DNA of 64,000 nt from Niallia nealsonii. GTDB lineage: Bacteria > Bacillota > Bacilli > Bacillales > Cytobacillaceae. Each line of letters starts with the position of its first letter. Positions within the stretch are counted from its first letter, which is position 1. The position numbers and the translations under genes were made by a program. Shown here one piece after another: positions 56,406 through 64,000 of the stretch. Below the pieces are notes generated by a model. That model ran no database searches. It saw only the letters and a list, made by a program, of their open reading frames with translations, and had not been told where the DNA came from. Location: positions 1 to 64,000 of the forward strand of contig NZ_PISE01000006.1 in assembly GCF_002835805.1 (NCBI RefSeq), given 5' to 3'.

Positions 56406-58814
56406 CTACATTAATAAAAAGGGATTAACATCAATCGAAATTTGCAGCCCATTTGACGAAATGTCACCTTGATAATGATCTAAAATAGATTTTAGCACGG
56501 TTTTTAAGTTAGGCTCCTGTTTGTATTTTATCAGACACTGATACCGATATCTATTTTTTATTCTGGAAATTGGGGAAGCAACTGGTCCGAGCACAACCGT
56601 ATTTGGAAGCAGTTTTTGTCTGACGACTTTTGTAATTTGCTCCGTTACACTAACTGCCTTTGTTAACTGCTCATGACTGACGGTGATAAGCGTAATATAA
56701 TAATAAGGAGGGTAGGAGTGAGATTTTCTTATCATCATTTCCCGAGAATAAAATAAATCATAATCTTGCTGGCTGCTAAGCTCAATACTATAATGCTCTG
56801 GAGTGTATGTCTGAAATATTACTTCTCCTTCTAATTCATGTCTTCCAGCACGGCCGCTTACTTGGGTCAACAATTGAAATGTTTTTTCTGAAGAGCGAAA
56901 ATCTGGCAAATGAAGCATCGTATCGGCAGATAAAACACCAACAAGAGTAATTCTTGGGAAATCCAAACCTTTTGCAATCATTTGTGTTCCTAAAAGAATA
57001 TCTGCTTTGCCGTCTTGGAATTGATTTAATAATTTTTCATGGGCTCCTTTACGGCTTGTTGTATCTACATCCATGCGAATGACACGAGCCTCTGGCATAA
57101 TTTTTGTCAATTCTTCTTCTACCTTTTGTGTCCCTGTTCCAAAGTAGCGAATATGTTCACTTGAACATTCTGGACAAATTTTTGCTGTAGGTTCCTCATA
57201 GCCGCAGTAATGACATTTCATTAGATTATTATATTGATGATACGTTAAACTAATATCACAATGGGGACATTTCATCACATACCCACAATCTCGGCACATA
57301 ACAAAAGAGGAGTGACCCCGTTTGTTTAAAAACAAAACCGTCTGTTCTTTTTTTACCAGTCGATCAGCAAGCTTTTCTAATAGCAACCTTGAAAACATGG
57401 AACGGTTTCCTTCGCGAAGCTCTTCCCGCATATCAACAATCTCAACAGGTGGAAGGGGATTATTATTCATTCTTTTTTGCAATGTCAATAGGGTATAAAC
57501 TCCCTTTTGTGCACGTGCAAAGCTTTCTAAAGAAGGTGTCGCACTTCCTAATATAATGGGACAGTTATGGGTCATTCCTCTTTTAATTGAAACATCTTTT
57601 GCATGATATTTTGGGTTTTCTTCTTGTTTATACGTCATCTCATGCTCTTCATCGATAATAATAATGCCTAAATTTTCGAATGGGGCAAAAATGGCAGATC
57701 GTGCTCCAACTACTACTTGCACTTCTTTACGCTGGATTTTTCTCCATTCATCGTATTTTTCTCCAACAGAAAGCCCACTGTGAAGGACAGCCACTTTATC
57801 GCCAAAACGTCCTTTAAAGCGGTTGACCATTTGTGGCGTTAACGCAATTTCTGGAACGAGTACAATGGCTTCCTCCCCTTTTTTTAGCACTTTATCAATT
57901 GACTGCAAATATACTTCTGTTTTCCCGCTTCCTGTTACTCCGTATAATAAAAATACTTCATGCTCTTTATTGTGAATAGACGCATGAATAGGTTGAATCA
58001 CTTTCGTTTGTTCATCTGTCAGCTTTAACGGGAAAGTTTTTTCAAATTCTCTTTCTTTATAAGGATCCCGGTACATTTCTACTTCTTGTTCCGCTAAAAT
58101 GCCTTTTTCTATTAACCCTTTTATTACAGCACTAGATGTGTTCAATTCACTTAATAAAAGCCTTTGCTCGATCGATTGATTATGTTTCAAAAAATATTCG
58201 ATGACAGTTCGCTGCTTATTTGCCTGCTTATTAAGGGATTCTAATGCTGTCTTCAGCTCATGCTCATCTAAACGGGAATAAATATGCTTCACCTTTTTTT
58301 TATTAGCACGGGATTGAACTTCATAGATTACTTCTAAATTCCCATTTTTCACTTCCTTTTGAATAGAAGAAAGAGAAACTGTTTGTAATGCATCCTCCCA
58401 CAATATTTCCGAACGTTCATGGAATAAAAAGTGGAATGGCTCTGAAACAACCTCTTTTGCAGCAAGTAATTTTATTTTCCGCTGATATTTTGCTTTTAAA
58501 GCTGGAGGCAGCATAGCTTGAAAAGCCGATATTTTATAACAAAGTGTATGAATGGATAACCATTCTGCTAAATCAAGCAATTCCTTATTTAATACAGGAA
58601 CAAGATCCATTGGTTCACTAATTTTTCGTAAAGAAGAAAAAGAAGATTCACTTTCCAATCTTTCAACAAATCCTTGTACCTTTCTTGGGCCAAAAGGAAC
58701 TATTACTCGCATGCCTGGTTGGATCATTTCTTCTAAATGTTCTGGAATAAGATAATCAAATGGTCTATCTGTTTGTTTTGCAGGAACATCCACAATCACT
58801 TTTGCTACTGTCAT
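56406..58814 (-). CDS. priA: Primosomal replication restart helicase PriA
   Basis: PriA (802 residues; B. subtilis 805) reloads the replisome at stalled forks. The N-terminal 3'-binding domain (FDYLIPEHLEEMIQPGMRVIVPFG) precedes the helicase core with LLYGVTGSGKTEVYL, IIDEEHE and GSATPSLES. Eight zinc-binding cysteines in four CxxC pairs interrupt the core (CRDC, CPHC, CHYC, CPEC). TQVSGRAGRHE is the family VI motif. The start overlaps the coaBC stop by four bases. Confidence 0.98.
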   Translation of the reverse strand: MTVAKVIVDVPAKQTDRPFDYLIPEHLEEMIQPGMRVIVPFGPRKVQGFVERLESESSFSSLRKISEPMDLVPVLNKELLDLAEWLSIHTLCYKISAFQAMLPPALKAKYQRKIKLLAAKEVVSEPFHFLFHERSEILWEDALQTVSLSSIQKEVKNGNLEVIYEVQSRANKKKVKHIYSRLDEHELKTALESLNKQANKQRTVIEYFLKHNQSIEQRLLLSELNTSSAVIKGLIEKGILAEQEVEMYRDPYKEREFEKTFPLKLTDEQTKVIQPIHASIHNKEHEVFLLYGVTGSGKTEVYLQSIDKVLKKGEEAIVLVPEIALTPQMVNRFKGRFGDKVAVLHSGLSVGEKYDEWRKIQRKEVQVVVGARSAIFAPFENLGIIIIDEEHEMTYKQEENPKYHAKDVSIKRGMTHNCPIILGSATPSLESFARAQKGVYTLLTLQKRMNNNPLPPVEIVDMREELREGNRSMFSRLLLEKLADRLVKKEQTVLFLNKRGHSSFVMCRDCGYVMKCPHCDISLTYHQYNNLMKCHYCGYEEPTAKICPECSSEHIRYFGTGTQKVEEELTKIMPEARVIRMDVDTTSRKGAHEKLLNQFQDGKADILLGTQMIAKGLDFPRITLVGVLSADTMLHLPDFRSSEKTFQLLTQVSGRAGRHELEGEVIFQTYTPEHYSIELSSQQDYDLFYSREMMIRKSHSYPPYYYITLITVSHEQLTKAVSVTEQITKVVRQKLLPNTVVLGPVASPISRIKNRYRYQCLIKYKQEPNLKTVLKSILDHYQGDISSNGLQISIDVNPFLLM

Positions 58815-60019
58815 TTATTTACCATACCCTTCATCTGGTAAGCTTTTTCTAAAATTTTAAAAGCTGCTTCCTCTTTTGATAATAGAGGCAATTCTATTGC
58901 TTCCCCATTTTTCAAATACAAGCTGACACGATTTGTATCTGTGCCAAATCCAGAATCTTTGCTGTTCACATTATTAGCAACAATCATATCTGCATTTTTT
59001 TTTGCTAATTTATCTTTTGCATATTTCTCCATATTTTGTGTTTCTGCAGCAAAACCAATTAATATCTGATGTTTTTTTCGTTTGCCTAGTTCTAGCAATA
59101 TATCTTTTGTACGCACAAATTCAATGGATTCTTTTCCTTCTTGCTTTTTCACTTTATGTTCATATGCAAAAGTAGGTTTATAGTCGCTAACTGCTGCTGT
59201 TTTAATGACAATATCTGTCTTATCGTAATGATCCATAACCGCCTCATACATTTCCTCTGCACTTTCGACAGAAATTACTTTCGCCCCTTTTGGCGGCGTC
59301 AGATGGCTTGGACCTGTTACCAGAATAACCTCTGCTCCCAAATTTAGTGCTTGTTGTGCTACGCTATAGCCCATTTTTCCTGTTGAGCTGTTTGAAATAA
59401 AACGTACTGGATCAATTTTTTCTCTCGTTGGGCCTGCTGTTACAAGTACCCTTTGATTTTTTAAAAATTGGTTTTCTTTCGAAAAATATTCTTCTATATG
59501 TGCAATGATTTTCTCTGGCTCTTCTAATCTGCCTTTTCCGATATATCCGCAAGCAAGATAGCCTTCTCCTGGATTGATAAATCGATATCCATAATCATAT
59601 AATGTTTGAATATTTTTTTGCACAGCTGGATGATCATACATATGTACATTCATTGCAGGAGCGATCCAAACATCAGAGGTTGCCGCAAGCAATGTGGTTG
59701 TCACCATATTATCAGCAATACCATTTGCCAATTTACCGATGGTATTTGCTGTTGCAGGTCCTACCAAAATCAAATCCGCCCAATCTGCCAAATCAATATG
59801 CGCAATAACCCTTGCATCTTTTTCATCAAAAGTATCTGTATACACTTCATTTTTTGATAATGCTTTAAAAGTTAAAGGCGCAACAAATTCTGTTGCGGAC
59901 TCTGACATGATTACTTTTACATGTGCGCCCTTTTGTGTTAATTTGCTTGTTAAAGCACACATTTTATAAACAGCAATTCCTCCTGTTATACACAATAAGA
60001 TTTTTTTTCCTTTTAGCAT
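58811..60019 (-). CDS. coaBC: Phosphopantothenoylcysteine decarboxylase/synthetase CoaBC
   Basis: CoaBC (402 residues) makes 4'-phosphopantetheine from phosphopantothenate and cysteine in coenzyme A synthesis. The N-terminal FMN-binding decarboxylase has ITGGIAVYK, ILVGPATANTIGKLANGIADN and the catalytic-cysteine loop LACGYIGKGRL. The C-terminal synthetase has VTAGPTREKIDPVRFISN and later GFAAETQN. It is followed by priA with a four-base overlap. Confidence 0.98.
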   Translation of the reverse strand: MLKGKKILLCITGGIAVYKMCALTSKLTQKGAHVKVIMSESATEFVAPLTFKALSKNEVYTDTFDEKDARVIAHIDLADWADLILVGPATANTIGKLANGIADNMVTTTLLAATSDVWIAPAMNVHMYDHPAVQKNIQTLYDYGYRFINPGEGYLACGYIGKGRLEEPEKIIAHIEEYFSKENQFLKNQRVLVTAGPTREKIDPVRFISNSSTGKMGYSVAQQALNLGAEVILVTGPSHLTPPKGAKVISVESAEEMYEAVMDHYDKTDIVIKTAAVSDYKPTFAYEHKVKKQEGKESIEFVRTKDILLELGKRKKHQILIGFAAETQNMEKYAKDKLAKKNADMIVANNVNSKDSGFGTDTNRVSLYLKNGEAIELPLLSKEEAAFKILEKAYQMKGMVNK

Positions 60020-60164
60020 CGCGCTTCTCCTTTCTCCCTAATAAAAAACGATTTTATCCTTGTTATTTAATAACAGTACATTAACATAAATGCCTAATCA
60101 ATAGATAGTCGATTTTTTGAATATAACGGTCTTTTGCTAGGATAAAGCAGCATTAGTTTTCATG

Positions 60165-60215
60165 AAAAAAGACTGATCGAGAATAAAGAAAAATTCTTTG
60201 TTCGATCAAGCCTTT
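60165..60215 (-). terminator. Terminator of gmk-rpoZ
   Basis: On the minus strand AAAGGCTTGATCGA pairs with TCGATCAGTCTTT with one bulge, with an inner AAAGAA/TTCTTT stem, then TTTTTTC. It lies between rpoZ and coaBC. Confidence 0.8.
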
Positions 60216-60247
60216 CATTTAATTTGTATCTAATTTTTGCCGTGCTT

Positions 60248-60460
60248 TTATTCTTCGCCTTCTGCCAAATTCACACGGTATGTTAATTGATCTGCATGAA
60301 TTTCTTCTAAAGCTTTACCAACATTTTTATGGGAAACATATTTGTTTAATTGTGGTTTTGCATGAAGCTGCATTTTTCTCGCTCTTTTTGCCGCTACAGA
60401 AACTAGTGAATATTTAGAATCAATTTTTGTTAATAGTGAGTCAATAGATGGGTATAACAT
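60248..60460 (-). CDS. rpoZ: RNA polymerase omega subunit
   Basis: Omega (70 residues) helps fold and stabilise the beta-prime subunit. [20 protein letters not shown] and [10 protein letters not shown] are typical of Bacillus omega, as is the C-terminal [13 protein letters not shown]. It lies two bases after gmk, the constant arrangement in Bacilli. Confidence 0.97.
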   Translation of the reverse strand: MLYPSIDSLLTKIDSKYSLVSVAAKRARKMQLHAKPQLNKYVSHKNVGKALEEIHADQLTYRVNLAEGEE

Positions 60461-60462
60461 AA

Positions 60463-61086
<624 letters not shown>

Positions 61087-61350
61087 CTACCCTTCATCCA
61101 TAATTTCATCGCGATCATTTAGCCGGTGTGCAACTGTCTCTGGCTGAACCGCTGAAAGAATAACATGGTCGCTGTCTGTTACAATCACGGCCCTTGTTCT
61201 TCTTCCATAGGTGGCATCAATTAGCGAGCCTCGATCCCGTGCATCTTGGATAATACGTTTAATTGGAGCCGATTCAGGACTTACAATCGATATAATTCGG
61301 TTGGCAGAGACAATATTGCCAAAACCGATATTGATTAACTTGATGGACAT
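61087..61350 (-). CDS. remA: Extracellular matrix regulator RemA
   Basis: RemA (87 residues; DUF370 family) is a DNA-binding ring protein that activates biofilm matrix operons and osmoprotection genes in B. subtilis. [41 protein letters not shown] and [19 protein letters not shown] are nearly identical to the B. subtilis protein. It lies ten bases before gmk and 59 bases after yloC. Confidence 0.97.
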   Translation of the reverse strand: MSIKLINIGFGNIVSANRIISIVSPESAPIKRIIQDARDRGSLIDATYGRRTRAVIVTDSDHVILSAVQPETVAHRLNDRDEIMDEG

Positions 61351-61409
61351 GTTTTTTCTCCAATCATATTATTTTATTTTTAACGGGTCAGCATCTTTCT
61401 AAACCCATG

Positions 61410-62285
61410 TTACTCCATGTTTTGAATTTGTTCTTTTATTTTTTCTAGATAACTTTTCATTTCGACTACTTCTTTGCCGATTTCTGCAGAATTTGCTTTC
61501 GAACCAATCGTATTAACTTCTCTATTCATTTCCTGCAGCAAAAAGTCCAGCTTTCTTCCAATCATTTTTTTCTCTTCGATAATTTCATGGAATTGCTGAA
61601 GATGGCTTTTAAGGCGGATAAGCTCTTCATTAATATCTGCTTTTTCACTAAAAACAGCAACCTCAGAAGCAAGCCTTGACTCATCCAGAACATCTTGCAA
61701 ATAACTTTCTACTCTTGCTTTGATTTTCTCCCGGTAGCTAACAATAACTTGGGGTGCTAGTTTTTCTAGAACGCTAGTAGACTGCTTAAAACTTTCTAAA
61801 AGAAAAAGAATATCTTTTTTTAAAGTTTCTCCTTCTTTTTCTCGCATTTTATCTAATTCCAAAACAGCATCCTCTACTGCAAGAAGAATCAATTTTTCTA
61901 TTTCTTCCTTATTTAATTCAGCATCTACAAGCTGGAAACAATCTTTATTTTGAAGAAGATCATCAATTGTTATTGTTTGTTGTATAGAATATCTATTTTT
62001 TATATCGGTTAATAATTGGTGATAACGATCAAGCAGCAACCAGTCTACTTCTACTTTTTGGTTGTTCAGCGCATTGCCCTCTACTGCAATAAATACTTCT
62101 GCTCTACCTCTATGTATACATGTTGAAATAGTTTTTTTGATTTGTTCTTCTATCATTAAAAACTGCTTAGGCAGTTTAATCAATTGTTCACAAAAACGAT
62201 GATTTACTGTTTTCATTTCCACATTTACAGTGAAACCATCACCTTGTTTTCTGCTTTTTCCAAAACCTGTCATACTTTTAACCAT
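61410..62285 (-). CDS. yloC: YicC/YloC family endoribonuclease
   Basis: YloC (291 residues, the B. subtilis length) belongs to the YicC family, for which endoribonuclease activity has been reported. MVKSMTGFGKS at the start, RGRAEVFIAVE and the C-terminal IGRKLDFLLQEMNREVNTIGSK followed by SAEIGKEVVEMK are diagnostic; the middle is a long coiled coil. The ATG at 62285 fits the family; a GTG two codons upstream is possible. First of the yloC-remA-gmk-rpoZ run. Confidence 0.95.
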   Translation of the reverse strand: MVKSMTGFGKSRKQGDGFTVNVEMKTVNHRFCEQLIKLPKQFLMIEEQIKKTISTCIHRGRAEVFIAVEGNALNNQKVEVDWLLLDRYHQLLTDIKNRYSIQQTITIDDLLQNKDCFQLVDAELNKEEIEKLILLAVEDAVLELDKMREKEGETLKKDILFLLESFKQSTSVLEKLAPQVIVSYREKIKARVESYLQDVLDESRLASEVAVFSEKADINEELIRLKSHLQQFHEIIEEKKMIGRKLDFLLQEMNREVNTIGSKANSAEIGKEVVEMKSYLEKIKEQIQNME

Positions 62286-62445
62286 AATCACACATCCATT
62301 TATTTAAAACTTGCCAGGCAATTGTTAACATTGATTTTAACAAGCCAATAAGCCTCTATGCATATCTATTATCTACGCAACAACTTCATCCAAGGCTTCC
62401 AAATATGTTTTACCGTGTATATATAAATAATACCTAATACAAAAA

Positions 62446-62480
62446 CAAAAGGTAGTAGAGATTGTCTCTAGTACCTTTTG
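62446..62480 (-). terminator. Terminator of yloB
   Basis: CAAAAGGTAGTAGAGA and TCTCTAGTACCTTTTG form a 16-bp stem with one mismatch and a three-base loop, followed on the minus strand by TTTTTG. It lies 15 bases after the yloB stop. Confidence 0.88.
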
Positions 62481-62494
62481 GATTATAACATATT

Positions 62495-64000
62495 TTATTT
62501 TGATTTACTTAACAAAAATGATCCTGCAAGTAAAAAAGTTGGAACAGAAGCAAGCCCGATAATCATCGGCCAATCTTTGGCAAGAATTGGAACGGTATGG
62601 AAGATTTCTTGCAAAAATGGTACATAGATAACAATAAGGGCAAGTACTAGTGAAGAAATAACTGCCCATACTAGGTACATATTGCCAAAGGGATTACGGG
62701 AGAGAATAGATTTTTCACTGCGGCAGTCAAATACATGAATCAGCTGTGCCAATACTAATGTGATAAAAGCAACCGTTTGTGCATATTGCAAATTTTCAGG
62801 ATTATTGTCATATGCAAACATAAACGCAAGTATGGTAGCTAATCCAATTAAAATGCCTCGGGAAATGACTTTCCATCCTAACCCTCTTGCAAATACTCCT
62901 TCACTTGGATTCCGCGGATGCCGCTTCATCACATTATCTTCCGGTCGATCCAGCCCTAGCGCCATTGCTGGAAGGCCATCTGTTACTAAGTTAACCCACA
63001 GTATTTGAATAGGAACAAGTGGCAAAGGCAGCGCCAAAAGCATGGCAAACAGCATCACCAATATTTCCCCTACATTTGAAGCCAATAAATAACGGATAAA
63101 CTTGCGAATATTTTCATAAATATTTCTTCCTTCAATAATTGCAGCTTTAATGCTTGCAAAGTTATCATCCATTAGTACAAGAGATGAAGCTTCCTTGGCA
63201 ACATCTGTACCTGTTATGCCCATTGCAATTCCTATATCCGCTGTTTTGATTGCTGGTGCATCATTGACACCATCTCCTGTCATGGCAACGATATGGCCTC
63301 TATTTTGGAATGCCTGCACAATTTTCAGCTTATGTTCAGGGGATACCCTTGCAAATACACTTACTTCATCTACTACCTCTTCCAATTCCTTCAAATTCAT
63401 CTTAGCTAAATCTTTTCCCTCTAATACTTTGGAGCGCTTATTGGCAATGCCGAGTTCTGTTGCAATTGCTTTTGCTGTAATCACATGGTCCCCTGTGATC
63501 ATAACGGTTTTAATGCCTGCTTCTTTGCATTCTTTTACTGCTTGTTTCACCTCAGGTCTTGGCGGATCAATAATCCCTTGAAGACCAATAAAGGTTAAAT
63601 CTTTTTCTGCTTCTTGTTCATGCAGTATAAGCGTATTTGGCGATATTTCTTTAAAACCAATCGCAATGGTTCTTAAAGCTTGGGAGGCAAGTCCATTAAT
63701 TGCTTCTTGCACCATATTTTTGACATCTTTTCCATAGGCTTGTGTTTTATTTCCCATTAAAATAGAGCTACTTTTTCCTGCTAATACATCTGGTGCCCCT
63801 TTTGTCACAATAAACTGTCTTCCAGAAGAATCTTTCACCACAATACTCATCATTTTCCTTGTAGAATCAAAAGGAAATTCATTAACGATCTCAAATTGAG
63901 TTAACAGCTGTTTTCTCGTAAACCCTGCTTTCATCCCAGCAACAAGCATTGCTCCTTCTGTTGGATCGCCATTTAAAACAAACTCATCGTCTTTTTGGAG
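62495..64000 (-). CDS. yloB: Ca2+-transporting P-type ATPase YloB (partial, N-terminus beyond right edge)
   Basis: The last 501 codons are present and the frame remains open to the right edge. The first visible residues include GDPTEGAML, the conserved nucleotide-domain motif of P2-type ATPases; then KTVMITGDHVITAKAI, the P-domain hinge MTGDGVNDAPAIK, and four to six C-terminal membrane helices. NLVTDGLPAMALGLDRPE in the membrane part is typical of SERCA-like calcium pumps. B. subtilis YloB is a calcium ATPase of the same position, made in sporulation. The phosphorylation site DKTGT lies outside the window. Confidence 0.95.
   Translation of the reverse strand, partial: LQKDDEFVLNGDPTEGAMLVAGMKAGFTRKQLLTQFEIVNEFPFDSTRKMMSIVVKDSSGRQFIVTKGAPDVLAGKSSSILMGNKTQAYGKDVKNMVQEAINGLASQALRTIAIGFKEISPNTLILHEQEAEKDLTFIGLQGIIDPPRPEVKQAVKECKEAGIKTVMITGDHVITAKAIATELGIANKRSKVLEGKDLAKMNLKELEEVVDEVSVFARVSPEHKLKIVQAFQNRGHIVAMTGDGVNDAPAIKTADIGIAMGITGTDVAKEASSLVLMDDNFASIKAAIIEGRNIYENIRKFIRYLLASNVGEILVMLFAMLLALPLPLVPIQILWVNLVTDGLPAMALGLDRPEDNVMKRHPRNPSEGVFARGLGWKVISRGILIGLATILAFMFAYDNNPENLQYAQTVAFITLVLAQLIHVFDCRSEKSILSRNPFGNMYLVWAVISSLVLALIVIYVPFLQEIFHTVPILAKDWPMIIGLASVPTFLLAGSFLLSKSK

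Overview
The window is a stretch of a low-GC Firmicute chromosome, almost certainly from the family Bacillaceae. The gene order is the classical one seen in Bacillus subtilis from yloB down to the head of the fla/che operon. Nearly every protein can be recognised from the Bacillus family it matches, including SpoVM, CodY, FapR, RemA, PrkC/PrpC and the FlgB-FliK series. All genes except rpmB lie on the minus strand, so the biological reading order runs from base 64000 down to base 1. I see no tRNA, rRNA, CRISPR array, transposase, prophage or plasmid gene.

In reading order, 64000-56400 holds the end of a Ca2+ P-type ATPase (yloB, cut by the right edge), yloC, remA, gmk, rpoZ, coaBC and priA. 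From 56240 to 48730 comes a tight run def-fmt-rsmB-rlmN-prpC-prkC-rsgA that has its own promoter and a strong terminator. Then follow thiN, the 26-codon spoVM, and rpmB on the opposite strand, divergent from yloU-fakA. From 44565 to 40921 are sdaAB-sdaAA-recG.

From 40600 to 36940 is the lipid operon fapR-plsX-fabD-fabG-acpP. Its promoter, FapR operator and the upstream recG terminator are packed into about 75 bp. Next come rnc-smc-ftsY, an unrecognised small membrane-protein gene, ylxM-ffh, rpsP-khpA-ylqD-rimM-trmD, rplS with a probable L19 leader, lepB, rbgA and rnhB. The pair ylqG-ylqH, which resembles FliK and the FlhB C-terminal domain, comes next, then sucC-sucD, dprA, topA and trmFO. 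The xerC-hslV-hslU-codY operon follows, and the window closes with flgB-flgC-fliE-fliF-fliG-fliH-fliI-fliJ-ylxF-fliK, where fliK is cut by the left edge.

Together these genes cover translation and its quality control (rpsP, rplS, rpmB, trmD, rimM, rbgA, rsgA, def, fmt, rlmN, rsmB), protein targeting (ffh, ftsY, ylxM, lepB), chromosome upkeep (smc, topA, recG, priA, xerC, rnhB, dprA), lipid synthesis, central metabolism and motility. CodY sits directly upstream of the flagellar genes.

I did not find a clear new multi-gene system. The most interesting items lie between genes or are small. They are an overlapping terminator/promoter/operator at fapR, a small two-helix membrane gene that appears to start at ATT, the ylqG/ylqH pair, two Bacillus-type dispersed palindromic repeats, a third repeat-like block between topA and dprA, and an unexplained 12-bp inverted repeat ahead of trmFO. 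The usual rpe gene between rsgA and thiN is absent. Family names and B. subtilis comparisons are from memory and no database search was run.
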